Source: Mactra quadrangularis (Eukaryota > Mollusca > Bivalvia > Venerida > Mactridae). Taken from it: a stretch of DNA of 64,000 nucleotides. Below are positions 23,201-31,795 of the stretch, piece by piece; the stretch's first letter is position 1, and each line of letters starts with the position of its first letter. Both the position numbers and the translations under genes were made by a program. Location: assembly GCA_025267735.1 (NCBI GenBank), contig CM046311.1:30733399-30797398 (forward strand), read 5' to 3'. The notes beneath the pieces were generated by a model that did not search any database, had not been told where the DNA came from, and worked only from the letters and a program-made list of their open reading frames with translations.

Positions 23201-26200
23201 CTGCGAACAATACGCATAGTATTACAATATTTGCGAACAATACGCATAGTATTACAATATCTGCGAACAATACGCATAGTATTACAATATTTGCGAACAA
23301 TACGCATAGTATTACAATATTTGCGAACAATACGCATAGTATTACAATATCTGCGAACAATAAGCATAGTATTATAATATTTGCGAACATTACGCATAGT
23401 ATTACAATATCTGCGAACAATACGCATAGTATTACAATATTTGCGAACAATACGCATAGTATTACAATATTTGCGAACAATACGCATAGTATTACAATAT
23501 TTGCGAACAATATGCATAGTATTACAATATTTGCGAACAATTTGCATAGTATTACAATATCTGCGAACAATAAGCATAGTATTACAATATCTGCGAACAA
23601 TACGCATAGTATTACAATATCTGCGAACAATAAGCATAGTATTACAATATCTGCGAACAATTTGCATAGTATTACAATATTTGCGAACAATACGCATAGT
23701 ATTACAATATCTGCGAACACAACGCATAGTATTACAATATCTGCGAACAATACGTATAGTATTACAATATCTGCGAATAATACGCATAGTATTACAATAT
23801 TTGCGAACAATACGCATAGTATTACAATATTTGCGAACAATACGCATAGTATTACAATATTTGCGAACAATACGCATAGTATTACAATATTTGCGAACAA
23901 TACGCATAGTATTACAATATTTGCGAACAATACGCATAGTATTACAATATTTGCGAACAATACGCATAGTATTACAATATTTGCGAACAATACGCATGCC
24001 TGTCACGCTAATTTTTATGTTTTCATCATCATGTAATTTGTGTTTTTATGTTGTCGATATCAAGATTAATTCATAATTAATATCATTAAATTTTCATTTT
24101 AATGTTTGTCATATATTTATTTCAAAGAGATCATCTGATATACATGTAATTTCTTATTTGGTTTAACAATGTTGTTGCATTTTATAAAGGGTGGAATATA
24201 TGTCATTCAACTATTTGATAATTATGCAGCAGCATATTCTGTGTTAGTGATAGGAGTTATGGAGTCTGTGGCTGTGTCGTGGGTGTATGGTAAGTGAACA
24301 TTGCTAAATAATGTACTTTAATTTCAAGAAATATGTATTATCTGTAAACAAACTGATTCCATTAAATTTATGCATTTAGGTTAAACAATAGTTTTACACA
24401 GTTAAATTGCTTTTGAATGAAAATACAGAACAGTACAAAAGGCATGCAGTACAGAAGAAACATTGAAACGAAAAGTGTCAGTAGTTTGGTTGAAAAAGTA
24501 TATAACACCTCCGTACCAAGATTCAAAATCACATTTTGTTCCATAAATTTCACAGAAAGGAAATATTATAGAATTATCAACAAAACGCAATTTTTGATGC
24601 AGGATCACTATGAATAATGTATGGCTACGAGTATTTTCTAATTGAGAATTCTATTAATTAATTATTTAAATTGTACAGGTGGAGATCGATTCTTGAATAA
24701 TCTAGAAGCAATGCTGGGATACAGACCAAGTTATATATGGGTGTGGTGTTGGAGAATAGTTATCCCAGTTGGCCTATTAGTAAGTCCTTCTTGTAGTTGG
24801 CCTATTAGTAAGTCCTTCTTGTAGTTGGCCTATTAGTAAGTCCTTCTTGTAGTTGGCCTATTAGTAAGTCCTTCTTGTAGTTGGCCTATTAGTAAGTCCT
24901 TCTTGTAGTTGGCCTATTAGTAAGTCCTTCTTGTAGTTGGCCTATTAGTAAGTCCTTTTTGTAGTTGGCCTATTAGTAAGTCCTTCTTGTAGTTGGCCTA
25001 TTAGTAAGTCCTTCTTGTAGTTGGCCTATTAGTAAGTCCTTCTTGTAGTTGGCCTATTAGTAAGTCCTTCTTGTAGTTGGCCTATTAGTAAGTCCTTCTT
25101 GTAGTTGGCCTATTAGTAAGTCCTTGTAGTTGGCTTATTAGTAAGTCCTTCTTGTAGTTGGCCTATTAGTAAGTCCTTTTTGTAGTTGGCCTATTAGTAA
25201 GTCCTTTTTGTAGTTGGCCTATTAGTAAGTCCTTTTTGTAGTTGGCCTATTAGTAAGTCCTTTTTGTAGTTGGCCTATTAGTAAGTCCTTTTTGTAGTTG
25301 GCCTATTAGTAAGTCCTTCTTGTAGTTGGCCTATTAGTAAGTCCTTCTTGCAGTTGGCCTATTAGTAAGTCCTTCTTGCAGTTGGCCTATTAGTAAGTCC
25401 TTCTTGTAGTTGGCCTATTAGTAAGTCCTTCTTGTAGTTGGCCTATTAGTAAGTCCTTCTTGTAGTTGGCCTATTAGTAAGTCCTTCTTGTAGTTGGCCT
25501 ATTAGTAAGTCCTTCTTGTAGTTGGCCTATTAGTAAGTCCTTGTAGTTGGCCTATTAGTAAGTCCTTCTTGTAGTTGGCCTATTAGTAAGTCCTTCTTGT
25601 AGTTGGCCTATTAGTAAGTCCTTCTTGTAGTTGGCCTATTAGTAAGTCCTTCTAGTTCTTATAATGAAACTGTAGCTCAATAGATGAATACTTTTCTTTT
25701 TCGAAATGAGTATTCATCATTCATGTGTATATTAGCTGAAGAAATATCATTTTGAAGGTTCGTGATTTTAGGGTTTCATATAATTGATTAAACTTTCAGC
25801 ACTCATTTCAGAACATTTAATCCGTTCATTTGTAATTTATTATCATGTGTTAATACAAATTTTAAAACATTCAAGAGTATGTATTTTATTTTATGTAAGA
25901 CTAAACCAATTAATGATATAATTGATATAATATATGATATATAATATAAATGATATAATCTTTTTCTACACAGACAATTTTGGTATCTACATTGATTGAT
26001 TTTACACCAACTGAATACTATACATTTGTATTTCCTGCCTGGGCTGATGGGATTGGTTGGATGATTTCAATGACTTCGATTATGGCTATACCATTTGTTA
26101 TGATCTTCAAAGTTATCAAACACAAGTATAATAGCGGTTGCAGCATTATGAAAGTACATATATGAATTTTTATTGTTTATTTGTTTTAAATCCACACTTT

Positions 26201-26972
26201 CGTGTCGTATGTATTTGTGCCTGGGGACGTGATAAACAATGTTTAAGGTTAATTGTGTCACGACCCTATAAAAAATAAGTATATTTTGCTACCGGTGTTT
26301 ATAGCTACTGGACAGTACATTAAAACATGGATGATAAGTATATTATGTAGAACCAATTTTAGACATCAATCATGAATAGCACTTTGTAATAATACAAATT
26401 TAATAGATAAAATACTCATATCTTGAATCAAAATTATGTATAATACATTGAGTATGTCTTTTCTACTAGCAACAGTGAATAAATTAATGTCAAAACAATG
26501 AGCTTGGCGATGAGCCACTTGTAGATAAATTACAAGTTTCGTACCAAAGTTTGTGGTTGTTTCCTAATTATAATTATCTTTTCTTTGCATACACTCTTCT
26601 AAAACATTAAACATATTTTTAAATTAATATATATTGAAGACATTTAAATATGTTTATCCAACATAAATAAATGACCATGCTTAATGGGAATTAGTTACGT
26701 TTCTTGCTCAACATGGCACGACTAAAGTATTGTAGAGCAAGGCAAGCAACACTTTCTATAAATCAAACATTTTTTCACACATGTATTTGCAGAGTGTTAT
26801 GTTTTTGTGCAAGGCCGATGCAGAATGGGACGCAATAAAGGAAATTCATGTAGGTAAACGTGATGAGTTAGACCTAGTGACAATAGTAGGTCGTAATTCG
26901 TCTTGGTCTTTATCAAGTATTGAAGTTGGTTCTACTAGAGAGATAGGTAATACAGTACAGACGAGAATGTAG
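8057..26972 (+). CDS. SLC6 family Na+/Cl- dependent transporter (complete, 13 exons)
   Basis: Coding exons: 8057-8264, 8665-8796, 11014-11154, 12414-12579, 14278-14410, 18967-19101, 19708-19811, 21040-21277, 22723-22863, 24190-24289, 24679-24779, 25974-26153 and 26793-26972. All use GT-AG sites, phases match at every junction, and the sum is 1959 nt (652 aa plus stop), a normal SLC6 length. SLC6 signatures appear in order: TM1 [16 protein letters not shown]2 [13 protein letters not shown], a Cys- and N-glycosite-bearing EL2, TM6 [22 protein letters not shown], and TM10 [26 protein letters not shown]. The family consists of plasma-membrane symporters for amino acids and neurotransmitters. The TM2-TM3 region looks most like glycine/amino-acid members, but the substrate is unknown. 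Position 98 of SERT is Gly here, as in amino-acid rather than monoamine carriers. Unusual residues are Cys56, Val349 and Gly417 at sodium ligand positions. A cag acceptor just before the ATG (8042) suggests a 5' UTR exon upstream. Confidence 0.93.
8665..8796 (+). CDS. SLC6 exon 2: TM2
   Basis: Joins in phase 1 to complete NGGGAF. Encodes TM2 and the GQYGRSG loop; the Tyr corresponds to the chloride-binding Tyr121 of SERT. Acceptor is actttcag, donor is gtaaga. Confidence 0.93.
8871..10503. mobile_element. 1.6-kb TIR element rich in TCGGCCCGA motifs
   Basis: The ends are inverted: tacccagccaacat at 8871 and tgctggctgggta ending at 10503, possibly with a TA target duplication. The interior is full of atcggcccgacatc and atatcgggccgat palindromic words. 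Two long internal direct repeats are visible: about 8885-9055 against 9100-9275, and about 9825-10070 against 10190-10435. No transposase is seen, so it is non-autonomous. It starts 75 bases after SLC6 exon 2. Confidence 0.8.
11014..11154 (+). CDS. SLC6 exon 3: TM3 and start of EL2
   Basis: Joins as E-GVGWAMF. Encodes TM3 and ends in [12 protein letters not shown], the start of the large extracellular loop with its first cysteine. Acceptor is tttcgtag, donor is gtaatc. Confidence 0.92.
11455..11741 (+). mobile_element. SINE family A copy
   Basis: The head gccgcccagctagctcagtt has an A-box-like sequence, though the tRNA region is shortened. The body runs through ggcatactttcgtgaagctt and ctccctcctaccaatgattc to cggtgttaaacccaacaaaa. 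Related copies lie near 44915, 46131, 52160, 52443, 59655 and 60970. It sits in SLC6 intron 3. Confidence 0.8.
12286..12385. repeat. 100-bp imperfect hairpin / micro-MITE flanked by ATGCAAAT
   Basis: The arms begin with CAGGCTGCCG at 12286 and end with CGGCAGCCTG at 12385. A second block (AGTCCCCACAAAA against TTTTGTGGGGACT) also pairs. The tip is an AT-rich palindrome around acatatatatgt. An 8-bp direct repeat, ATGCAAAT, flanks it (about 12277-12284 and 12388-12395), as expected for a hAT-type target duplication. It ends 28 bases before SLC6 exon 4. Confidence 0.8.
12414..12579 (+). CDS. SLC6 exon 4: extracellular loop 2
   Basis: Joins as E-A to begin [18 protein letters not shown]. Encodes a Cys-rich EL2 with N-glycosylation sequons (NCT and NVS) and ends in LPSDDYF, the usual entry to TM4. 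The donor is gtaagtaag, in phase 2. Confidence 0.9.
13321..13524 (-). pseudogene. Non-LTR retrotransposon reverse transcriptase C-terminal fragment
   Basis: The minus strand encodes about 67 residues including [31 protein letters not shown] and [11 protein letters not shown]. These match the C-terminal tail typical of animal LINE-type polyproteins. The frame ends at a stop, and nothing of the RT core or endonuclease is nearby, so it is a 5'-truncated copy inside SLC6 intron 4. Confidence 0.75.
14278..14410 (+). CDS. SLC6 exon 5: TM4
   Basis: Joins as [19 protein letters not shown], followed by TM4 and AKGIKSSGK, the standard link to TM5. The donor is gtaagt, in phase 0. Confidence 0.93.
15485..18300. 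repeat. Higher-order tandem repeat (about 643 bp) of 146-bp monomers
   Basis: Monomers of about 146 bp each carry tgaccttgacctttgaccc followed by ggggccccaaaacc. A divergent segment starting tttgccattttgactttata recurs at about 15495, 16137, 16780 and 17423, so three monomers plus a roughly 205-bp spacer form a 640-645 bp higher-order unit present about four times. Open frames on both strands here reflect the repeat and are not genes. Confidence 0.85.
18355..18417. repeat. GGAC/GACA microsatellite
   Basis: A run of acggacagacggacag-type 4- and 8-base units, the simple-repeat tail of the surrounding element. A similar tail occurs at about 53812-53860 in another element. Confidence 0.9.
18967..19101 (+). 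CDS. SLC6 exon 6: TM5
   Basis: Encodes [13 protein letters not shown], then [20 protein letters not shown], the conserved TM5-EL3 segment. The acceptor is tgttacag and the donor gtaagt, phase 0 at both ends. Confidence 0.94.
19708..19811 (+). CDS. SLC6 exon 7: TM6
   Basis: Encodes [20 protein letters not shown] and [10 protein letters not shown]. It keeps the Gln and Ser corresponding to SERT Gln332 and Ser336 of the chloride site. The donor is gtatgt, in phase 2. Confidence 0.94.
20312..20879. mobile_element. hAT-type MITE with GATTCGAT-rich ends
   Basis: The inverted ends tagggctgcaacgattc (20312) and gaatcgttgcagctcta (ending 20879) match except one base. The flanks atggccaa (20304-20311) and gtggccaa (20880-20887) are a 7-of-8 target duplication typical of hAT elements. 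Subterminal regions are rich in tcgattcgat words. No transposase is present. It lies in SLC6 intron 7. Confidence 0.85.
21040..21277 (+). CDS. SLC6 exon 8: TM7 to TM8
   Basis: Joins as [14 protein letters not shown] (TM7) and runs through EL4 to FGLGSL in TM8. Two sodium/chloride ligand positions differ from the family norm: Val349 in place of Asn and Gly417 in place of Asp. The donor gtgggt is weaker than the others in this gene. Confidence 0.94.
21823..22386. repeat. 564-bp foldback element (near-palindrome)
   Basis: The outer arms are agtgcgtaaa...ttgaccccgacctgacc at 21823 and the inverse ending cgcact at 22386. Middle arms pair aacgttacaaaacgtt and cattcggaac...ctcggccattc with their inverses near 22225-22290. 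The innermost arm pairs ggcaatgagtgatgtttc with gaaacatcactcaatgcc around 22115-22160. It is non-coding and lies in SLC6 intron 8. Confidence 0.85.
22723..22863 (+). CDS. SLC6 exon 9: end of TM8 to TM9
   Basis: Encodes [19 protein letters not shown] and then TM9 ([20 protein letters not shown]). Acceptor is tttttcag, donor is gtaaat, in phase 0. Confidence 0.93.
23090..23998. repeat. 30-bp minisatellite, about 30 copies
   Basis: The unit contains gcgaacaatacgcatagt and attacaatat. Copies differ by scattered substitutions but hardly ever by length. Because 30 is divisible by three and the unit lacks stops in most frames, frames of over 300 codons stay open on both strands. This is a repeat effect, not a gene. 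It lies in SLC6 intron 9. Confidence 0.95.
24190..24289 (+). CDS. SLC6 exon 10: TM10
   Basis: Encodes [20 protein letters not shown] and then [10 protein letters not shown], the TM10 signature. The donor is gtaagt, in phase 1. Confidence 0.94.
24679..24779 (+). CDS. SLC6 exon 11: TM10-TM11
   Basis: Encodes [20 protein letters not shown] and TM11 up to VGLL. The exon end ttggcctatta and its gtaagt donor are the first unit of the following tandem array. Only the first donor (24780) keeps the correct reading frame. Confidence 0.94.
24769..25654 (+). repeat. 28-bp minisatellite built from the exon 11 splice donor, about 31 copies
   Basis: The unit is 11 bases of exon end (ttggcctatta) followed by 17 bases of intron start (gtaagtccttcttgtag). 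Copies are nearly identical; a few have cttttt or a 3-base deletion. Each unit recreates a consensus-like 5' splice site (gtaagt), and its ccttcttgtag also resembles a 3' splice site. The array starts at the coding sequence itself. Confidence 0.95.
25974..26153 (+). CDS. SLC6 exon 12: TM11-TM12
   Basis: Encodes [20 protein letters not shown], then [19 protein letters not shown] (TM12) and the start of the cytosolic tail. Acceptor is ctacacag, donor is gtacat, in phase 0. Confidence 0.93.
26793..26972 (+). CDS. SLC6 exon 13: cytosolic C-terminus and stop
   Basis: Encodes [19 protein letters not shown] and a polar tail ending QTRM-stop. It follows a tttgcag acceptor in phase 0. Ser/Thr density is high in the last 35 residues. 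Confidence 0.88.
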   Translation, partial: SVMFLCKADAEWDAIKEIHVGKRDELDLVTIVGRNSSWSLSSIEVGSTREIGNTVQTRM

Positions 26973-27014
26973 TGACTAGTGGAGATGATCATACTAGTAA
27001 TAAGAAATTATATA

Positions 27015-27390
27015 CAGTACCCACCAAAAGTTTGGAGACAAAAGAAATGTACTACTATTCTTGAACCTAGGTGACTAAGTTTGCTGAATCATTATATTTA
27101 ATACATTTAAGTATAGTTTGTGATAAAAAGAAAACAAATTTTCGGAATGCAACCCCTTTATTTAGATTCAGCATATGACATCCTAAAGCCTCCAAAACCA
27201 TGTTTATTGTAGTTATATTCCATAACATAGTTTTTATGCTTTTTTGTAGTCTCAGTTATAATTATGAAAATGTCCCAAAATTAATGCAAAACAACAAAGC
27301 ATTTCAAAATAAACAATAACCAAATTTTAGATAAATACTATTTAGTAGGCCTACAATCTAAAAGTGTCTCCAAACTTTTGGTGGGTACTG
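27015..27390. mobile_element. 376-bp Tc1-like MITE
   Basis: Inverted ends of about 24 bases start cagtacccaccaaaagtttg and end with its inverse. TA dinucleotides flank both sides (27013-14 and 27391-92). The interior is AT-rich and non-coding. It lies 42 bases after the SLC6 stop codon, so probably within the 3' UTR. A matching single end occurs near 50048-50076. Confidence 0.9.
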
Positions 27391-27585
27391 TATAATGTAA
27401 AGTTTGTACAGCAATAAGGACTTATGTGAATGTGGACAATATTAAACTATCTACATTTCTGAATGCAAGTAGATTCAGTATATGCAGTCACCATTCTGAC
27501 AGGTGAATGGGTTTATTTACTGTACATGTGAAATATTATTGAATAATTTTAACTTAAATCCCGCTAAAAATGAACGCGAATGTAA

Positions 27586-27591
27586 AATAAA
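27586..27591 (+). terminator. Candidate poly(A) signal for the SLC6 gene
   Basis: An AATAAA hexamer lies about 610 bases after the stop codon. Another lies inside the MITE at 27308-27313. Which one is used cannot be told from sequence alone. Confidence 0.3.
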
Positions 27592-28336
27592 TGGCTCATA
27601 ATGTGCAAAAAAACTAGTTATTTGTATATTTACACAGATCTGTATATTTCAGATTAACCACTCATATTGTTAACAGTTTATTTTTGCGTTATAAAACTAA
27701 TTGTAAAAATATTTTTAAGGAACGCTTTCATTTATCAAAATTATTTTTTATAAACAATAATGTACATTTGCATTCACCAAATAAATTATTCATTTAAACA
27801 CAAATTTTAACCATGTAAAAGTTGGTTGATTGCTTAGAAAATCACTTTTTAATACATATCAAGTTTTAAAACTCTACGCTAAGGACGAGGCGACTTGATT
27901 GAGGTACTGTTTTAACTCCTCTAGCGCTTTTCTCTCCGAAGTACAATAGAGCGACGCAGAGCAGGTACCCTCAGCGCACTCTGAACACCCCTGTGTAAAA
28001 GCAGGGAATTGTAGATTTTTTAAGCATGTAAATATTTGTGTATCGATGGAAATTATTAGTACGTTTAAACAGAAACTATCCAGAAGGAAAAGAAAAATAA
28101 TTTCAAATGGATAAAAGAAGTGATGTGTCGTTAAAGAAATTTCATCAAACAGCTATAGAATTGAAGATCTTAAGATTTTTGTTGCAAATTCGACACATCA
28201 GATTAGTTTGTTGGCTGATATTTTGCATGGCCTTGCAGTATGTTGAATTTCATGTATCTAAAAATTCACTAGCGTTTGTATGCTGATTTGCGTTATTACT
28301 TTTATTCGATCCCTATGCACGATTTTGAGTCAACAC

Positions 28337-30152
28337 CCCTGGCGAAATTAACATGATCAGAACATGTTCAGATATGTTTTAAACATGTTTGAACATATTA
28401 TTAGAACATGTCTGACTGCGTTTTAATCATGTTATGAACATATTCAAACATGTTAGAGCATGTGCGTTAAATGGCACCATGGTCAAACATGATCAAATGT
28501 GATCATGAATGGCCATGATAGTAACCATGTTAGAACATATTTAAAACATGTTTCTTTATCATGATCAGAACATGTTTAGACAAATTATAACATTATTGTC
28601 CATTATCTTAAGAGTATTTTTTTCAACATATAGAACATGTTTGAACATATTTAAAACATGTTTTTGCTTCATGATTGGAACATGTTCAGTCATGTTTGTC
28701 CTTGTTCTGAACCACTGTCAACATGACCAAATAATAACTGCAGGCCATTTCGAAATTATTTTTTGAAAAATAAGTAAAACTGATTTGTTTTCCTTCATAC
28801 ATGATCTTGATTACATAATTCATTATAAACTGATATATTGCAGTCATGTGTGATGAATTGAGTTTCACTGGTATTCCACTTTGAATGATATTTTGTCTAG
28901 TTTAAAAAAATTCTAATATTTCTGATATCAATTTTTCTGCTCTTGATTTCAAGTAATGCAAAATGAAAATAAAAAAGCTACCACTGTTACTATTGAAAAT
29001 TCAAAAGACATACAAAGTCAAACATCCCATCATAAGTACAGTTTTTAAAAGCAATATGGTTATCCAAAAATTGTTATCCGAAAATATGTACACTTATACT
29101 TACTTGTTTTTATCAATTGTGTCATGCTTCAAATTTTTTAAATCAAATAAAAGATTTCCATATTGTCTTTGCATCTTTTATAAGTTGATGATGACTAATA
29201 ACAATTCAACTTTTAGTAAAAAAATCTTCTTTTTTGAAATTGGCGGTAAAGTACTTTCAGCCATCTTTAAATTTTAAACTTAATACACAGTAGTCTCCCC
29301 TGAATTTAGGAAAAATGAAACTTTAGGCCTCTAAGTATTTTTGTTCAAGGATCATACTACTACTTGACAATGGATAGATTATCCTGCTGTTTTTTTGTTT
29401 TTGTTTTTTGTTTTGGTTTAAAGCCGTAGCAATATTCCATTATATGCTGGTAATTAAGTGTCTCTTCCAGTGATATTTTTCATAGTTTTAGTGGAATTCC
29501 AAATACCAATGCCACCTGTACTGGCATTTAAATTCTAATGGAATTCCAACTGTACTGGTATTTTACAAATCAAATTCCATTGGAATTCAACTTGTACTGA
29601 TATTTTAACATTTCAGTTCCAGTTGTATTTTTGGTAATTCCACTGGTATTCCAGTAACACAGCAGATTCCAATGGAATTTAGGTAGCATTCCACTGGAAT
29701 TCCATCGATATTATCTCTAGAGTAGATTTTTGCTATAACTTATATTTTGCTATAACAATAAAAAGCATAAACTAGTCTATCGTTTTAATTTGCATGATCA
29801 GAACAATATATTTGGCATTAAGAACAGAACATGACCATAACACAGTCATACATAACATGATCATAACACATTCATACATGATCATGCAAAACATGATCAT
29901 AACACAGTCAAACATGACCTCAATTTAGGATTCAGATTATTTAGTCCACACTTCTTGTAACTGTTGAGAATACACGTCAACACATTGCAATGACAAATTT
30001 AGGATAAGCTTAAGTTTAAAATATTAGCAGTAAGACTGAACATGTTTTGGTAGTCAAACATGTTTTCACAACAAGATCGAAAGAAAGTCAAACATGTTCA
30101 AACATGTTTGAACATATTCAGTCATGATATCATGATCAGGATTTCGCTAGGG
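28337..30152. mobile_element. 1.8-kb TIR element packed with CATG palindromes
   Basis: The ends ccctggcgaaat (28337) and atttcgctaggg (ending 30152) are inverted with one mismatch, and both are followed inward by catgatca words. The flanks (28345-28730 and 29800-30130) carry many RRRCATGYYY palindromes such as gaacatgttc and aaacatgttt. The centre contains a cluster of tggaattcca palindromes. No transposase is seen and the target duplication is unclear. Confidence 0.65.
29491..29703. repeat. Cluster of tggaattcca palindromes
   Basis: About seven diverged copies of a 30-35 bp segment centred on ggaattcc/ttccattggaatt. They are nested within the CATG-palindrome element. Confidence 0.7.
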
Positions 30153-30242
30153 ACCTACGTTCCGGCCCATGAACTGTCTGTTAAGTTTCATACGACTGAC
30201 CTTTGTATCCTTCCATGACTACAATGACCAGACAACTTTGTC

Positions 30243-30993
30243 ATACTGACAGTGACAACAGACAGTAATACTGACAGTGACAACAGACAGTAATACTGAC
30301 AGTGACATCAGACAGTAATACTGACAGTGACATCAGACAGTAATACTGACAGTGACATCAGACAGTTATACTGACAGTGACATCAGACAGTTATACTGAC
30401 AGTGACATCAGACAGTTATACTGACAGTGACATCAGACAGTAATACTGACAGTGACAACAGACAGTAATACTGACAGTGACATCAGACAGTTATACTGAC
30501 AGTGACATCAGACAGTAATTCTGACATTGACATCAGACAGTAATACTGACAGTGACATCAGACAGTAATACTGACAGTGACATCAGACAGTAATACTGAC
30601 AGAGACATCAGGCAGAATTACTTACAGTGACATCAGACAGTTATACTGACATTGACATCAGACAGAAATACAGCCTGGGTGTCAGACAGTATTACCAACA
30701 GTGACATCAGACAGTTATACCAACAGTGACATCAGGCAGTAATACTAACATTGACATCAGACATTAATACTGACAGTGACTTCAGACAGTAATACTGACA
30801 GTTAAACTGACAGTGACTTCAGACAGTAATACTGACAGGGACATCAGACGGTAATACTGACCATCAAATCAGACAGTTATACTGACAGTGACATCAGACA
30901 GTAATACTGACATTGACATAAAACAGTAATACTGACATTGACATCAAACAGTAATACTGACAATCAAATCAGACAGTTATACTGACAGTGACC
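30243..30993. repeat. 25-bp minisatellite, locus 2
   Basis: About 30 tandem copies of the same unit as at 4899-5556 (core cagtaatactgacagtgac), in the same orientation. They are more homogeneous than at locus 1, especially in the first half. Confidence 0.93.
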
Positions 30994-31457
30994 TTTTACT
31001 TAACACAAAGCCTTTTATACGTCTTTGGAGTTTCAAATATCAAGATGCTTTGGATACCATATTATGCACCTGTTGATATGAATTCAATAAAACAAACAAA
31101 TCTGGTAATTTGCTCTGGACATTAATTTTGTCTCCTGTCTGTCTGTCTATTGGTCCTTCACTTCTTTCGTTCTTTCATTGTTCCATTGTCTAATGTATTC
31201 TTATTACCTAGTCCAATATTTGGTACAGCGCTATATAGTCCAAGAGCAAAACCAAAGTGCTAATAAGTTACATAAAAACAACACAAGTAGTTATCATTCA
31301 TTCATTTAATGCATTTTTAAACAAAATGACAACATGCAAAAACATGAGAAATCAAGAAATACATTAAAACATTATTTTGTCTATGAATGATTTAATGTGT
31401 AATATATAAACAGTATAATGTTTGTAATGAATGTTTTAACTATCAATTAATAAACAA

Positions 31458-31795
31458 TTAAAAGGTACTCTCCCAAAGTTAAAAGAAGAAATTAAAGGTA
31501 CTTTCCAAAATTTTAAGAAAGAAGAAGTAAAGGTACACTCCCAAAGTTTAAGAAAGATAAAATTAAAGATACTAACAAATGTTTCTTTTAAAAGCTAGTA
31601 AAGCAATTGAAGGTATTTCCTAAAAGTTTAGACAAGAAATTATCAATTAAAGGTACTCTTCAAAATTAAAGACAAAAAATTAACTGGTATATGTAACAAC
31701 CTTGAACTAAATATAGTCAATTACCTTGAACTTCATATGGATAATGACCTTGAACTTTATATAGTAAACGTCCTTGACATTCATATAGTAACAAG
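31458..31795. repeat. Degenerate short tandem repeats
   Basis: About five diverged copies of a 35-40 bp unit (aaaggtactctcccaaagtt) to about 31672. They are followed by about four copies of a 30-bp accttgaacttcatatag unit. Confidence 0.7.

Noticed and set aside
23059..24076. Frames of over 300 codons on both strands encoding a 10-residue repeat protein
   Set aside because: All arise from one stop-free 30-bp tandem unit. Frames on both strands are equally open and the array sits inside an SLC6 intron.
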